From NCBI GenBank assembly GCA_019925795.1, contig CM034298.1, positions 28,201,556 to 28,265,555 on the forward strand: 64,000 nt of DNA, written 5' to 3'. The notes below the pieces were generated by a model. The model was not told the origin of the DNA. It worked only from the letters and a program-made list of their open reading frames with translations, and did no database searches. A program made the position numbers and the translations under genes. Below, one piece after another: positions 34,126 to 45,269 of the stretch (position 1 is the stretch's first letter; each line of letters begins with the position of its first letter). This DNA is from Dendrobium chrysotoxum (Eukaryota > Streptophyta > Magnoliopsida > Asparagales > Orchidaceae).

Positions 34126-36383
34126 AACACCTATTTATGTTTGAAAAGGTGATTTGCCTTGTAAGATGCAAAATAAATCTAAATTAAATTTCTTTGAAAA
34201 AATTGAAAATTAAATTTAACTTTCAATTCTGGAGTCGAAGAGACCATCAGGGATAATATACCACATTAGAAGGTAGCCATAAAATATCATAATGGATTCA
34301 GACCTAAAATTATTTATTTTCCTCTTAAGTATTGCAGCCTAATTTAAGAATAAACCACATACAACCCTAGAGGGTCAGGATGAGGTTCATTAAAATATTA
34401 GACTATGATAGTCAAGAGGAGTGATCGTTAATTTCATATTTGAATTCATCTTAACAGATGATATATATCCTAGAAGGAGAAAAATACCAACCGTTAATAA
34501 TCGTTCGAATATGACGATAATGATCATCAATTTTAATTTTTCCAAAGAAGATTTAATTTGAATTTTGAAAAGAAATTGATGTGGGTTCTAAATCTCGTAT
34601 TAGTGCAAGCCCTCATTGTTAATTACATCGTAGGAGACCAAAGTCTCCTACAAAAACTCTAGATTAAAATAATGACAAATTTTGTTTGAAGATTTTCCAG
34701 GAATGATGTCAAAGGAAGTGAATCCGTAGTTTCAATAGGGATTTGATGGAATTTTGAACACTTATTTTTGGGGTCAATGAAAGAGAGGTAGGGGTTTAGG
34801 ATTCTAAAATAATTCAGAAGTGTCCCAACCTAATCTAAATATTGGGCTTTAAGTTTTGGATTGAGAGAGATTATAGTTTGAGTTGACAAATTTATTAGAA
34901 TTTGGGATTATATTCTCAAAGGTTGGGATCTTATGATTCAAAATCTATCCCAGATCTTGGATCTAAATTTAGACACTGGAACACAATAGTTTGAACCTAA
35001 CTAATGTAGTACAAAACTTAGACTTACCCTGGCCTTGATTAGGGAGCTAGCTAACCACCTAGTCGATTAAAATTTATGAGTCTAGTCATTATGAAAGAGT
35101 GGTAGGGACATTTTTATTAAAGTTTTCGAGAGTTGGGAACGACATCTAGAGCTTGTCCCTTGACTTCAGGTGAGAATGCTAAAAGTAAATGCAATTAAAA
35201 TTTAGACTCTTTTAGATGTGTTTCTAATGCAATACATGTCGATCGACTCGATTAAATGTTTAAAATAGAATGAAGCTATTTTTTTTAAAAAAAGTCTTAA
35301 AAATAGGTTTTATCCTAAAGATTGCACATATTCTTCCTAATAGATCTGCACCCTCATAAGCCAGGCAATCTGCCAAAACCTGCAGGCGGAGGTGCCTAAC
35401 AAAAAGAAAGAAGAGTGCAGCAAAAATATTTATGCGAACCACCAACGGTCCCAGGCTTACTTCTTAAATTATTAGAGTTTCTATATTATTTTAAAAGATT
35501 TTATTTAAATTTAAGTAGAAATAGTTTTTAGCGTACCCTCATGAGCCTTCGCGTATCTAGGCCAAAATAAAAGCGGCACCAAAATGCCAAAAAGATTTTA
35601 TTCGCAAGTAGAGCAAATCTAACATGAATAAAAATAACTAATTCCTTAAATTAATGTATATAGGTAAATGCTCGATTTATTATAACCCATAATTACATAA
35701 ATTAAACGTGGCTGGGCATCATTAACCACAAACTCAAATTTTAATCCTAGGATTAACGCAAGTGACTTTGAGTGGGATACTCTTCTATCTTCAGCTCCTC
35801 GGTCTTCTCCCCTTCGAGCTCCTTGGATTTTTTGTACCTGGATGCCCGAATTAGATTATTAGCCCCCGATTATTCCCCTGTATAAGTACGACCACTTATA
35901 AAAAATTCAGTGAGCATCCAGATCGTTCCTAACCTAAGGGTAATCTAATCACCCATTACATCAATCCATAGAGTGCAAAAAAAGTAAACAAACACATCGA
36001 GTAATTTTAACCACAATATGCAATGAAATCTCAAAAAATCTAGCATACAGCTGTAAAGTAAACACCGACCTAGCCTAGACTGGAGTTAGTTGTGCTAACA
36101 AATCATCTAAAGTATGTGTAGAAGGTCGTGTGGCTGGGGTAGATTCTAACCTGGGTAGTTTATTAAAGTTGTCTAATATTTGAATTTATTAAAGGTTGAA
36201 GAGAAGATTCATGTTTAAGGTTAAGTATAAATGTATTAAGGTTTAATTTAGGATATATTTTAAGGGATGATTAGTTGAATGATTTTAATTAGTTAGAGAT
36301 TAAAGGGTTAATAAATTTGAATTAACTTAATTAGTGGTAGATTTTAGGAGTTAAGTTAGTTTATGTTTTTTATTAACTGGTTC
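34126..36383. other. Intergenic AT-rich stretch, no gene seen
   Basis: No motif-bearing open frame. The part at 35760-36070 has a minus-strand phrase GGATGCTCACTGAATTTT reminiscent of a gypsy LTR, but I could not define ends. Confidence 0.4.
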
Positions 36384-36640
36384 ATGGCATTGTGCCACTA
36401 GGCTCGAGGACCAAGCCTCCTTAGGACACGTAGCCCTGCAACCCGGAGTAGTCAATCCTAAAAAACTTATTGATTTAGTTGAATGAAGGATTTTAGTTTG
36501 TTTAAATAATTAAAAATAATTTAATTTAAAGTTTTACAGTCCATTGAATTTATTCGTGGCGTTGTGCCACCAGGCTCGAGGAACTAAGCCTCCTTAGGAC
36601 ACGTAGTCCGCAGCCCGGAGTAGTCCATCCTAAAAACTTC
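36384..36640. repeat. Direct repeat pair, about 85 bp, period 172
   Basis: 36384-36468 and 36556-36640 share TTGTGCCAC, GGCTCGAGGA, AAGCCTCCTTAGGACACGTAG and CCGGAGTAGTC. The repeats are GC-richer than the AT-rich sequence between them. Function unknown. Confidence 0.8.
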
Positions 36641-39250
36641 ATCAATGGAGTGGTTATTGTATATTAGAATGCTCATTGAGTGATTTTCTTAATCCAATTA
36701 GAGTTTTCTGGAATTTTTATAATTATTGAAGTTTTGGAAATACCGGGATTATTTAATTACATTAATTAAGGAGTTTAAAGTTGACTTTTTAAATTAAAGT
36801 TAATTTTAAAAGTTTTAGATTCTTAATAAATATTAGGCCTTATAATGAGTAGTTAGACTATTAGTTTGTTTAATTTAGAGTTTTCTATGTTAAGTTATGA
36901 TTTTTTGAAGTTTGGACTTAAATTTGAACTATGGTTGATGGGTGTTGACTTTTTGACCTTGACTTAATTTTGAAGGTTTGGCATTTTTAGAAAATATTAT
37001 ATCCTTAATGGAGTTGAATGCCTTTGAGTTTAATCAATTTAGAATTTTTTGGAATTAGTTATGAATTTTTGAATTTTGACCATTTAATTAAATTATTTTG
37101 ATTTATTTAATTAGAGAGGTTTTGATGATTTTGATCCAAATCAATCCTAAACTCTATGGAATCACCCCCAAAGGTTAGGAGTGACCCAAGAAGGGATTTC
37201 TAAGTGTTTGAAGTTTTTTTAGTATTTTTAATTAATCTTAATTAATTAATGTAATTAATTATCAATTTTCATTAGAACTTTAATTAAAGCTAAATTTGAG
37301 GTCCAATCAAGGAACTTTTATTTTTCCTAGGTAGAAGACTAAATTTTGGTCAGTTTGAGATATTATTTATATTTTTTGGATCAAAATTGAATTTATTATG
37401 ATTTTTTTAAATTTTATGATTCCTTAAAGGGGCTAAAATTTAACATGTTTAATTTTCTATCCTGATGAGCTCCAAATCCAATTGTGGGCTCCGAAAATTC
37501 AGCCCCGGCCTCCACCTATTTTGCTTTCTTTAGGGGAGTTTTAACAAATTAAGTTTCGGGGTAAATCTTGGAAGGCAGATGGATTTATAGATACGACACT
37601 ACCCAGAGATTTCGCCCTCATTTTGCAAGGACTTTATAATCTAAGTTCTGATTTCCTATAGGCGCAAGCCCCTATAGTTAATTACCCCTCCCGATCATGA
37701 GAGAGAACTTTTGATTAAGGCTAGCCGTCAATCAGATACGTAGAGATATGTATTATCTGGCATATAGTAGCAGCATGGGCATTTAAAATTTGGGAATTTG
37801 AAGATTTGATATTTAAAATTAGAATTTTTACCATCATGCACTTAAAGCGGATGGTGGAGGAATGGATGATAGACCCGATCAAGATCCCATGGTTCCATCA
37901 TCCTGGGCCATCATGGTCCCTAGTCTACTTAGTTAGAGAAGGTAGTCGACCCAACCTGACGGAAGGATCCTTGTCGGCAGCCATGGGTTGCTTCATCCAA
38001 AGGTACCTTGTAGACCTGGGATGGGAATTTTTTTAAGGGGATAAATTTGGATCCAACTTAGCTAACAGAGGGCTTTGTGCCCTATCGATCATATCCTATT
38101 GATTTATATCTCAAGGATTTGATGCCACTAAGGAACGTATTGGCTCTGGCCATAACCGCTATCTCGTGGTGCCATTTGGCGGCAAAACCACTCAGTTTAG
38201 AGGGCCCCGAGTCATAACCGTTTATCTTGCAGTGCCATTTAGCGGTGAAACTGCTGGTTAAAGGACTCGTACCACATCCTTAATGGCAGGAGATTATTTG
38301 AGAATGGATCCTAGTAATAATTTCGACTAGGTATTAGCTCTATGTGAGCTGAAGTAGTTTTCATATTTGTCCACCTCGGCAAACTATTACAGAGGGTGAA
38401 TGAATTTTGCTTCGAGTGTTTGATGATTGGATTTCAATTTTAAATATTTTGGAATTTGGGTTTTCTAGAATTTTGGATTTTATGGGAATTTCAGATTTTG
38501 GGAGGCATTTGAAAGTGTTCGTGAACCCCTTCGGTTGAGATTAACATTCAACGTGGCCATCATTAGGGTGGAAAGGGGTCATTTATATTTATGGGTTGAA
38601 CCTTGTCAACTCTATCGGACAGTCGACAGAGGATCGGGTTTCATAGGCTTTATTGCTTTTGTAAGTGAATTTTTTTTATTATAGGCCTTGAAGGCCTAAT
38701 ATGAATGTATAAAATAAATATCCCAATCGATCTCACGACCGCATATTTATTTACTGGTTTGAGCAGTTTGAACTCCTACTTACCCTCATAGAAGGATCAG
38801 GCTCAAACTTAAATTCACTTATTAACCCGCGCAGCATCCCTGGATATCATGTGTATACCAATAACACTCTCACCGGGGCCCATGCGGGTTTACAGTTACA
38901 CGTGCATTTCAGTGTACCTATGTGCATACATATTACAGTGCACGTGTGGGGGATATTTTTGGGATATTTTAGTTATGCGGTTGGCTATCATTTGAATATG
39001 TGTGATGCTCTATTTGGGAACTTGTAGACGCCTTCTGTCTGCTCGTATTAGTGTTACAGATCCGGCGGCGTGTGTAGCACTGCGATTATTTTCTGATCTC
39101 ATACAGGTAGACTTCCATGAACTAACTTTTGCTTTCTGTATGTGGATTATAGTGTACTAACGAATCTCCTATTATCTTTCGTAAGATCTTGGATTTGTTA
39201 CGGAATTTTTGTATTTTTTTTGTAGATAGCACTCTCCTACATCTCCCCTT
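36641..39250. other. Non-coding region, possibly part of a large LTR
   Basis: No gene accepted; a 76-codon frame at 37806-38036 has no recognisable motif. The sequence changes from AT-rich (to 37450) to mixed composition with features common in long LTRs. It holds a 62-bp tandem pair at 38151-38275 (CATAACCG, GTGCCATTT, GCGG). I cannot fix ends or family. Confidence 0.35.
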
Positions 39251-40640
39251 CTTTGCTTGTGAACATATCAATGTATGATTCTCGTTACAATTCATGCATA
39301 TTTCATTGATTGTGTGTTCTTCATATTCTACTTATAAATATCTCATATTATATGTTGATTGCTATGACTTTGTAGAGTTCCAGTGTGTTTGCTTGATGCT
39401 AAGTGATGGTTGACTGCAAATATGTTATGATTTCCATCATCTGTCATTTGTTATTGCTTATGTGTAAGTTACTAAAAGTATCTCAGCTCTTCAACTCCCA
39501 TCCATGAGCAATTTGAATTTTATTATGACTAGTTTCTTATAGTCATTTGTAAACAACCCCCTGGGTATATGAACTACTATATCTTCTTGCATGACTGCTG
39601 TACATACTAATGTCCAATTTCAACCTTATAGTTTGCAAGATCGGATATACTTCATTCTTGTATGTTGAATTATTGTTGATGATGAAGATGCTATTGCATT
39701 CATTTATACACATTTCATCCAGTTGATATATTAATTTCTTAATATTGAATGAAAACTTTATATCACTGGCCTCTGGCATGTCATTATATTTCCATCATGG
39801 CTTTATAGTCACATCACATTTTCAAAATCTTTTATTTCTTGCAAATAAGTTACATTTGTCATTTCTTTATTCTCAAAAGTGACTTGCAATTTATATGATG
39901 AACTTGATAGCTTATTCATCAATATCTTCATTTCGATTGCAATGATCCTCACAACTAAATTGTTATTGTTTGAAATTAACTTGTCAAAGCTTGCAAATCA
40001 TTCATGCATAGATCTTTATTTGTTCATTTGCCTTTGATCTTTCTCTTTGCAGCACCTTCTTAAAGTTGGATTATTGCTGGTAATAGGGATGTAGAAGCTT
40101 TCCCTAACCCATTAGGACTCGTTCACTGATCATCTATATATTTTGATTACTCATTTATTAAAACCAATGTTTGATTCCACTCAAATGCTTCATTCAAATT
40201 CAAGTTCTATAAAGCACATTTGAGTTCGAGTTCTTTTCAACTTCCATTCATTTAATGTTCAAGTCAAGTCCAAGCCTCCTTTGATCCAAATCAAGTTTTG
40301 GCTTGAGTTCAAATGTCCAAGTTCTTATTTCTAGCTTCATGTTATTATGAATTTAGTCCTTTCAAGTTCAATTCAAGGTCCAGTTCCCTGTGTCATACTC
40401 AAGTTTGCAAGTCCCCTGTAGTCACATTGAGTTCAAAGTTCAAGCTCTTCTCAAATCTGGTTCATGCTCGAGTTCCCTGTTGCCAAAATTGATTCAAGTT
40501 CTTGTGATTGTCCAACTTCAGTTCTTCTTGGTTAAACTTGCTTTAAATGTTTTGCTAATTTATTTAAATTTGAGTTTATTGCACTTGTTATTCAAATCAA
40601 TGTCAGAAAAAGTCCAAGTCTTTATATTTTCGTTCTAATT
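39251..40640. other. Intergenic stretch rich in CAAGTTC words
   Basis: No gene. From about 40190 to 40620 the words TTCAAGTTC, GAGTTC and CAAGTCC recur about twenty times without a fixed period. Confidence 0.45.
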
Positions 40641-40698
40641 TTGGTAGCCTCTCGGCGTCTCCCCCATTTAGGGGAAACTACAGAAAATTGGGCCTTCC

Positions 40699-41038
40699 CA
40701 CCATGCTAAGAAAGGCGTGTATGGTAGGTGTCCTCGAACACCGCAGCCGTATTTTCTTTGTCCCCCCACCACCCTTAAGAAAGCGTGTATGGGTCTTCAA
40801 ATGTACTTGTTGAAAAAAAAAAAGAAAATAGTTGTTTTCCCGTGAGCAGGTACTTATATGTGTCCTCACCTCGCCGTAGGCGTTACATCGGGTTCCCATC
40901 CTACCATGCTTAGGAAAGCATGTATAGGCAATTTTTCAGTGCGCCACAACTGCCAAAATGAGGTTTAGGTGATTACCCGATTCATCGAGAGCACCGCGAC
41001 AAACTCTCTCCAACCACGCTAAGAAAAGCATGTATAGG
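40699..41038. repeat. Four dispersed copies of a 26-bp hairpin motif
   Basis: Copies at 40699-40724, 40768-40793, 40901-40928 and 41013-41038 follow the pattern ACCATGCTTAGGAAAGCATG then TATAGG. The clearest copy pairs CATGCTT with AAGCATG around a short loop. Spacing is irregular (69, 133, 112 bp), so this is not a simple tandem array. Confidence 0.75.
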
Positions 41039-41159
41039 TGGTTGTCTCGTCGCTTTGCAAGCGTCGAAGTCGGGCTCTCGAAGTTTTAGGGATTGAAGGG
41101 TTATACCTGTGCGACTGGCGAGGTGACATTGGCACGCATATCAAAATAAGAGAAGCAGA

Positions 41160-41490
41160 CACTTATCTTTTGGTAACCAATTACAATTAAGAGTTATTAA
41201 TTGATAATATTAATTAACTAAAATTAATTATTATTAATAAAAAATAATTATAATTAACTTAAATTAATTATTATTATTATTAATTAATAATAATTAATGA
41301 AGATTGATTATAATTAACTAGAATTAATTATAATTAATAATAATTAATTAACATATAATTAATTAAAATTAATTATGACTATTTGTAACTAATGATAATT
41401 AATTATGAATAATCATAAATAATAATTAATTAAGATTAAAAATAGTTAAGAATAATTAATTAAAATTTAATCATAATTATCAATTAATTA
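41160..41490. repeat. AATTAATTATAATTAA low-complexity tract
   Basis: About 330 bp of almost pure A/T made of degenerate AATTAATTAT units. No coding content. Confidence 0.85.
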
Positions 41491-41498
41491 TGAAAGTA

Positions 41499-41656
41499 TG
41501 AGATACGCTAAGAGGGGGGTGAATTGGTATTTAAAAAAAATTTAATCCTAAACAGGAGTTTTAATTTTTTTTATTTTTAAAATAACAACTTAACAAGTAG
41601 AATGCAGAAGCTAATGATTCGTTCACAACTACGATATTGGTGACGCAATTGCTAAT
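41499..41656 (-). repeat. Sirevirus-like LTR C, left piece (minus strand)
   Basis: TGAGATACGCTAAGAGGGGGG then TGAATTGG is the reverse complement of the AATTCACCCCCCTCTTGG end found in the A, B and D LTRs. It is therefore the U5 end of a minus-strand LTR. It is cut by element A at 41662 and resumes at 63174. Confidence 0.75.
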
Positions 41657-41912
41657 CTCACTGTTGCAAATCTGGTTTTGATGATGACAAACATGTTTCC
41701 AGTGTGTTTTGCTTGGCTAATCTGTTTCAGGCACAAAAGACCGCGAGCCACTCAAGCCAACTCAAGATCGGGTCCAAGTGTGTCAAATGTATGATTTTTC
41801 TTTTTATTGAGTCAATTGTAATGTAACTGATTCCCTAGCTAAGTAACCTTGCACACACACACTCAGGGAGAGAGATTGAGTGAATTAGAGTTTCTGTTAA
41901 AAATTTGTTCAG

Positions 41913-42586
41913 ATCGTCCTGACCGATATCCACATCGTCCTGGACGATCCAGTTAAAACAGAAACCCTAATTAGGGCGACTAAGTTAAGAGGGTCTGATT
42001 GAGCCGATCGTCCTGGACGATCTCCGGATCGTACGGGACGATATGCCCAAATCAAAAATTCTCAGCCGCCAGATCAAGTTAGGCAAGTTCTTATTTTTAG
42101 ATACTTGGTCTGATCGTCCCGGATGATACGTGTATCGTCCCGGACGATCCAGTACAATCATGCCTAATTTAATCTGGTAATTAAGGAAAGCAATTTATTT
42201 TTGGTTGATACGATCATATCGTCCTGGACGATCGCAGGATCGTCCCGGACGATCTTGATCGTCTAGTGCATTTAAGCTGTACGTCTAGAACTATGTACAG
42301 GACGATTTGGGGCCTTTTTGAACTAATTGTACCGGACGATGACCCTATCGTCCGGGACGATCAAGTCATTTTTTGGTCGTCCAGCACAGATTTCTCTGGA
42401 CGACCCGAACTGTCTTCTGGACGATTTCCCTCAATTTAAACTAATCGTCCCGGACGATCGCAGGATCGTACGGGACGATATGAACAACTTTTTCTACTGA
42501 TCGTCTAGAAGAGCCAGATCGTCCAGGCTGAAACAGCTGAATTTGAACTGATCATACAGGACGATCTACCGATCGTCCTGGACGAT
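41913..42586. promoter_or_regulatory. Array of seven 15-bp dyad pairs in the A 5' LTR
   Basis: Dyads of form ATCGTCC-N-GGACGAT come in pairs with a 6-bp gap. The pairs start at 41913/41934, 42007/42028, 42113/42134, 42218/42239, 42326/42347, 42444/42465 and 42551/42572. Start-to-start distance is 21 bp in all seven, while the gap sequences differ (ATCCAC, CTCCGG, ACGTGT, CGCAGG, GACCCT, CGCAGG, CTACCG). The pairs recur at 94-118 bp. The array ends about 45 bp upstream of the TATA-like box, so it is in U3, the position of enhancers. Extra half-sites (GGACGAT, CGTCCAG) lie between pairs. Confidence 0.92.
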
Positions 42587-42856
42587 CTTGGCCGACCAGT
42601 TGAGATTTAGGGCAAATTTTAAGCCCTCCTTTAAAAGAACTTTTTCCAATTTTTGGAAAAATCTTTTGTTGCCTTCCTTCCCTGAGAAACCCTAGAGAGA
42701 GAGAGAGTTGGGAGAGAGAGAGAAGATCTTGTGAGGGGGAGTTAGTGAGGGATTCACTAAGGTTGCTCCGAGCACGGATCAGAGTCGTCTTCTCCTCTTG
42801 TCGTCTTTCGTCTAGTCGGTGTTCGTCGTGGGGGGATCATTCGCAAGAAGATCCGG

Positions 42857-42999
42857 GGTTCTCTGCCCGCTTCAGGTGGAAGCAAAAGGAGTTCGTAGGT
42901 TCTCTGCCTGCTTCAGGAGGAAGCGAAAGGAGTTTGAAGGTTCTCTGCCTGCTTCAGGAGGAAGCGAAAGGAGGTCGGGTACTCTGCCTCACCGTGTGG
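42857..42999. repeat. 41-bp minisatellite in the LTR leader
   Basis: Copies starting GGTTCTCTGCC at 42857, 42898 and 42939, plus a partial fourth, each with GCTTCAGG and GGAAGC. The same array is in the other LTRs at about 51001, 52671 and 62629. The 41-bp period is not a multiple of three, which argues against it being coding. Confidence 0.9.
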
Positions 43000-43363
43000 T
43001 GAAAAGGAGATTTCTGTACAGGCTTCTCCGCCTTGCTGTGGGAGCAAATGGAGAGACACTTCTGTTTAGTGTAATACCCAGAGGGGAGGCTCCGGGGAGT
43101 GGACGTAGGTCAAGTTGATCGAACCACTATAAAATCTGGTTTGCTTTTCTGATTCAATTCTGTACTTTAATTTTTTCTGATATTAACTGCTTGGGTGAAT
43201 ATCTGTGGTTGATCTTTTTATCGTTGTTTTAATTTGTTTCCGCTGCACGTTATAAAAAGATTTTCATAGTTATCGTGAAATTTTTAAATAACCAATTCAC
43301 CCCCCTCTTGGTTAGCCTCGGGACTAGTTCACTAGGGCTTAACATCCCTATCGAACCTTCAAG

Positions 43364-43377
43364 TGGTATCATAGAGG
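43364..43377 (+). other. Primer-binding site of element A
   Basis: TGGTATCATAGAGG lies two bases after the 5' LTR. It resembles the initiator-Met tRNA site TGGTATCAGAGCGG, which element B has intact at 53176. Confidence 0.88.
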
Positions 43378-43416
43378 GATTCAAATTTTAAGTTTAAAAA
43401 CTTTTGAATTTGATCC

Positions 43417-45228
43417 ATGGCTAACTGTAATAATCGTAATACTGCTGAAGGATATTCTATTACAAGACCACCGTTGTTTGACAATATTCCTTTTGATTTT
43501 TGGAAAACACGCATGTCTACTTTTCTACAGTCTATTGATTATCGCATGTGGATGTTAGTTAAGGAAGGATACGAACCACCTTTTAGACTGATTAACAATG
43601 TGAAAACTGAACTGCCTTTTACTGATTGGACGTTTGATGATCGCGATTTAGCACAGTTAAATGCAAAATGCTTAAACTATTTCTTTTGTGCTTTAAAATA
43701 CGAAGACTATATGTGTGTTTCTACTTGTACAACGGGAAAGGAAATCTGGGATAGATTATGCATAACATACGAAGGTACAACTGAAGTCAAACAGTCTAGG
43801 TTAAACATCTTGCTACATGATTACGAACTTTTTCGCATGAAACCTAGTGAGACTATTTCAGAAATGTACACAAGGTTCACTCAGATTGTTACCTCTTTGC
43901 ATGTTCTAGGTAGAGAACTTACTAACTACGAAAGAGTGAACAAAATTCTAAGATGTTTGCCTGCTTCTTATGATGCTAAGATTACTGCTATTACTGAATC
44001 TAAAGATTTAAACACTTACTCTATTGACAGCTTACTTGGATCACTTATTGCTTACGAGCAAGGGGTGAACCAAAGGCAACTTGATGCAGGTGAACGCAAG
44101 AAAGAGAAGACAGTGGCACTAAAGGCCAAGGATTCAGATGCTAGCTCTTCCGGGTCTGATAGCGATGATGTTGCCTTAATCACAAGGCAATTCAAAAGCT
44201 TTCTAAGGAAGAAACATAAGAACTATTAGAAGTGGAACAAGGGTAAGTCCAATAAAAATTTTAAGAGTTCATCTGAATCTGTTTGTTTTGAATGCAGGAA
44301 GCCTGGACACATAAAGGCTGATTGTCCAACACTTAAAGCTCACCCAAGCAAGGAGAAGGGTGAGGAGAAACCAAAGTTCAGAAAGGACAAGAAGCGGATT
44401 CAGAAGGCGTTCTGGGCAGACTCTGCATCCGACTCTTCTGAGACTGAAGCTGAAGAGGAGGAAACAAACTTGTGTCTTATGGCTGATGATCACCCTGGTC
44501 AGTCGGATCAGGAAGAGGTATGTGAGCTTACCTACGATCAATTATTTGAAGTTTCTGAAAGAATTCATACATCGTATAGGAAGCTTAAGAAAACTCATGC
44601 TAGTTTGAAATTAGATTACTTAACATTGCAAAAAGAGCATGATTCTGTAGTTAAAGATCATTCCACACTTGATTCAAATCACATGTCTTTGCTTGATGAA
44701 TTTGATGAGTTGAATAAAAAATATTCTGATTTAGTTTCTGAGCATGATTCATTGAAAACTACGCATGTGGACTTAGAAAGAGCTTTTAAAGAATTAGATA
44801 CAATGGCATGTGAAGTAGAAAGTAGCAAGGGAACCTTGAAATTTGAAATTGCAAGTTTAAAGAAAGAAAATGAGTTTTTGAAAGTAAAGATCAGTGTTTT
44901 TGAAAAGAACAAAACACCGCCTACTTTTGAACAGTTTTATGCACCGCCACTTTTTGAAAAATCTGTTGCAAGTTCTTCAAAGCATGTTTCATATACATCT
45001 AGGAAGAGGCATTATCATCCACGTAGATTAGTTAACCCTTTTCCAGGTGTTAGATGTTTTTCATGTGGCATGTTAGGACATATTTCTCACACCTGCACTG
45101 TTCACCGTAGTACACATTAGGTGTGGAAACCCAAACTGCCTGTTTCACAGCACAGCACGCATGCATTGCATTCTTCTTTTCATAAGAAGGAACCCAAACC
45201 TGTTTGGGTTCCTAAGACTGACGTTTGA
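43417..45228 (+). pseudogene. Element A gag, two in-frame stops
   Basis: It has the same layout as the B gag: N-terminal capsid domain (MANCNNRN, LFDNIPFDFWK, GKEIWDRLCITYEGT), a CFECRKPGHIKADC knuckle, a long coiled coil, and a second CFSCGMLGHISHTC knuckle. TAG at 44227-44229 (B has a Gln codon) stops the protein after 270 residues, and TAG at 45118-45120 (B has Trp) stops the second part. The frame is otherwise conserved, so inactivation is recent compared with the other decayed elements. Confidence 0.95.
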
Positions 45229-45269
45229 TACTTTTGTAGGTGTGCTCTCAAATAAGACCTCGTGAGAGC

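Larger units (their letters stand above)
41662..43361 (+). repeat. 5' LTR of element A (1700 bp)
   Basis: It begins TGTTGCAAATCTGG and ends ATCGAACCTTCA. It contains the dyad array (41913-42586), a TATA-like CTTTAAAAGAAC (42629-42640), a GA-rich leader and a 41-bp minisatellite (42857-42999). An apparent open frame in the leader comes from the minisatellite and is not accepted as a gene. Confidence 0.94.

Noticed and set aside
37806..38036. 76-codon open frame
   Set aside because: No motif, and it lies in a repeat-bearing non-coding region.
41913..42586. CRISPR-like look of regular short repeats with short spacers
   Set aside because: Plant nuclear LTR; repeats are 15-bp palindromes with 6-bp gaps and lie in all LTR copies of one family. 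No cas genes.
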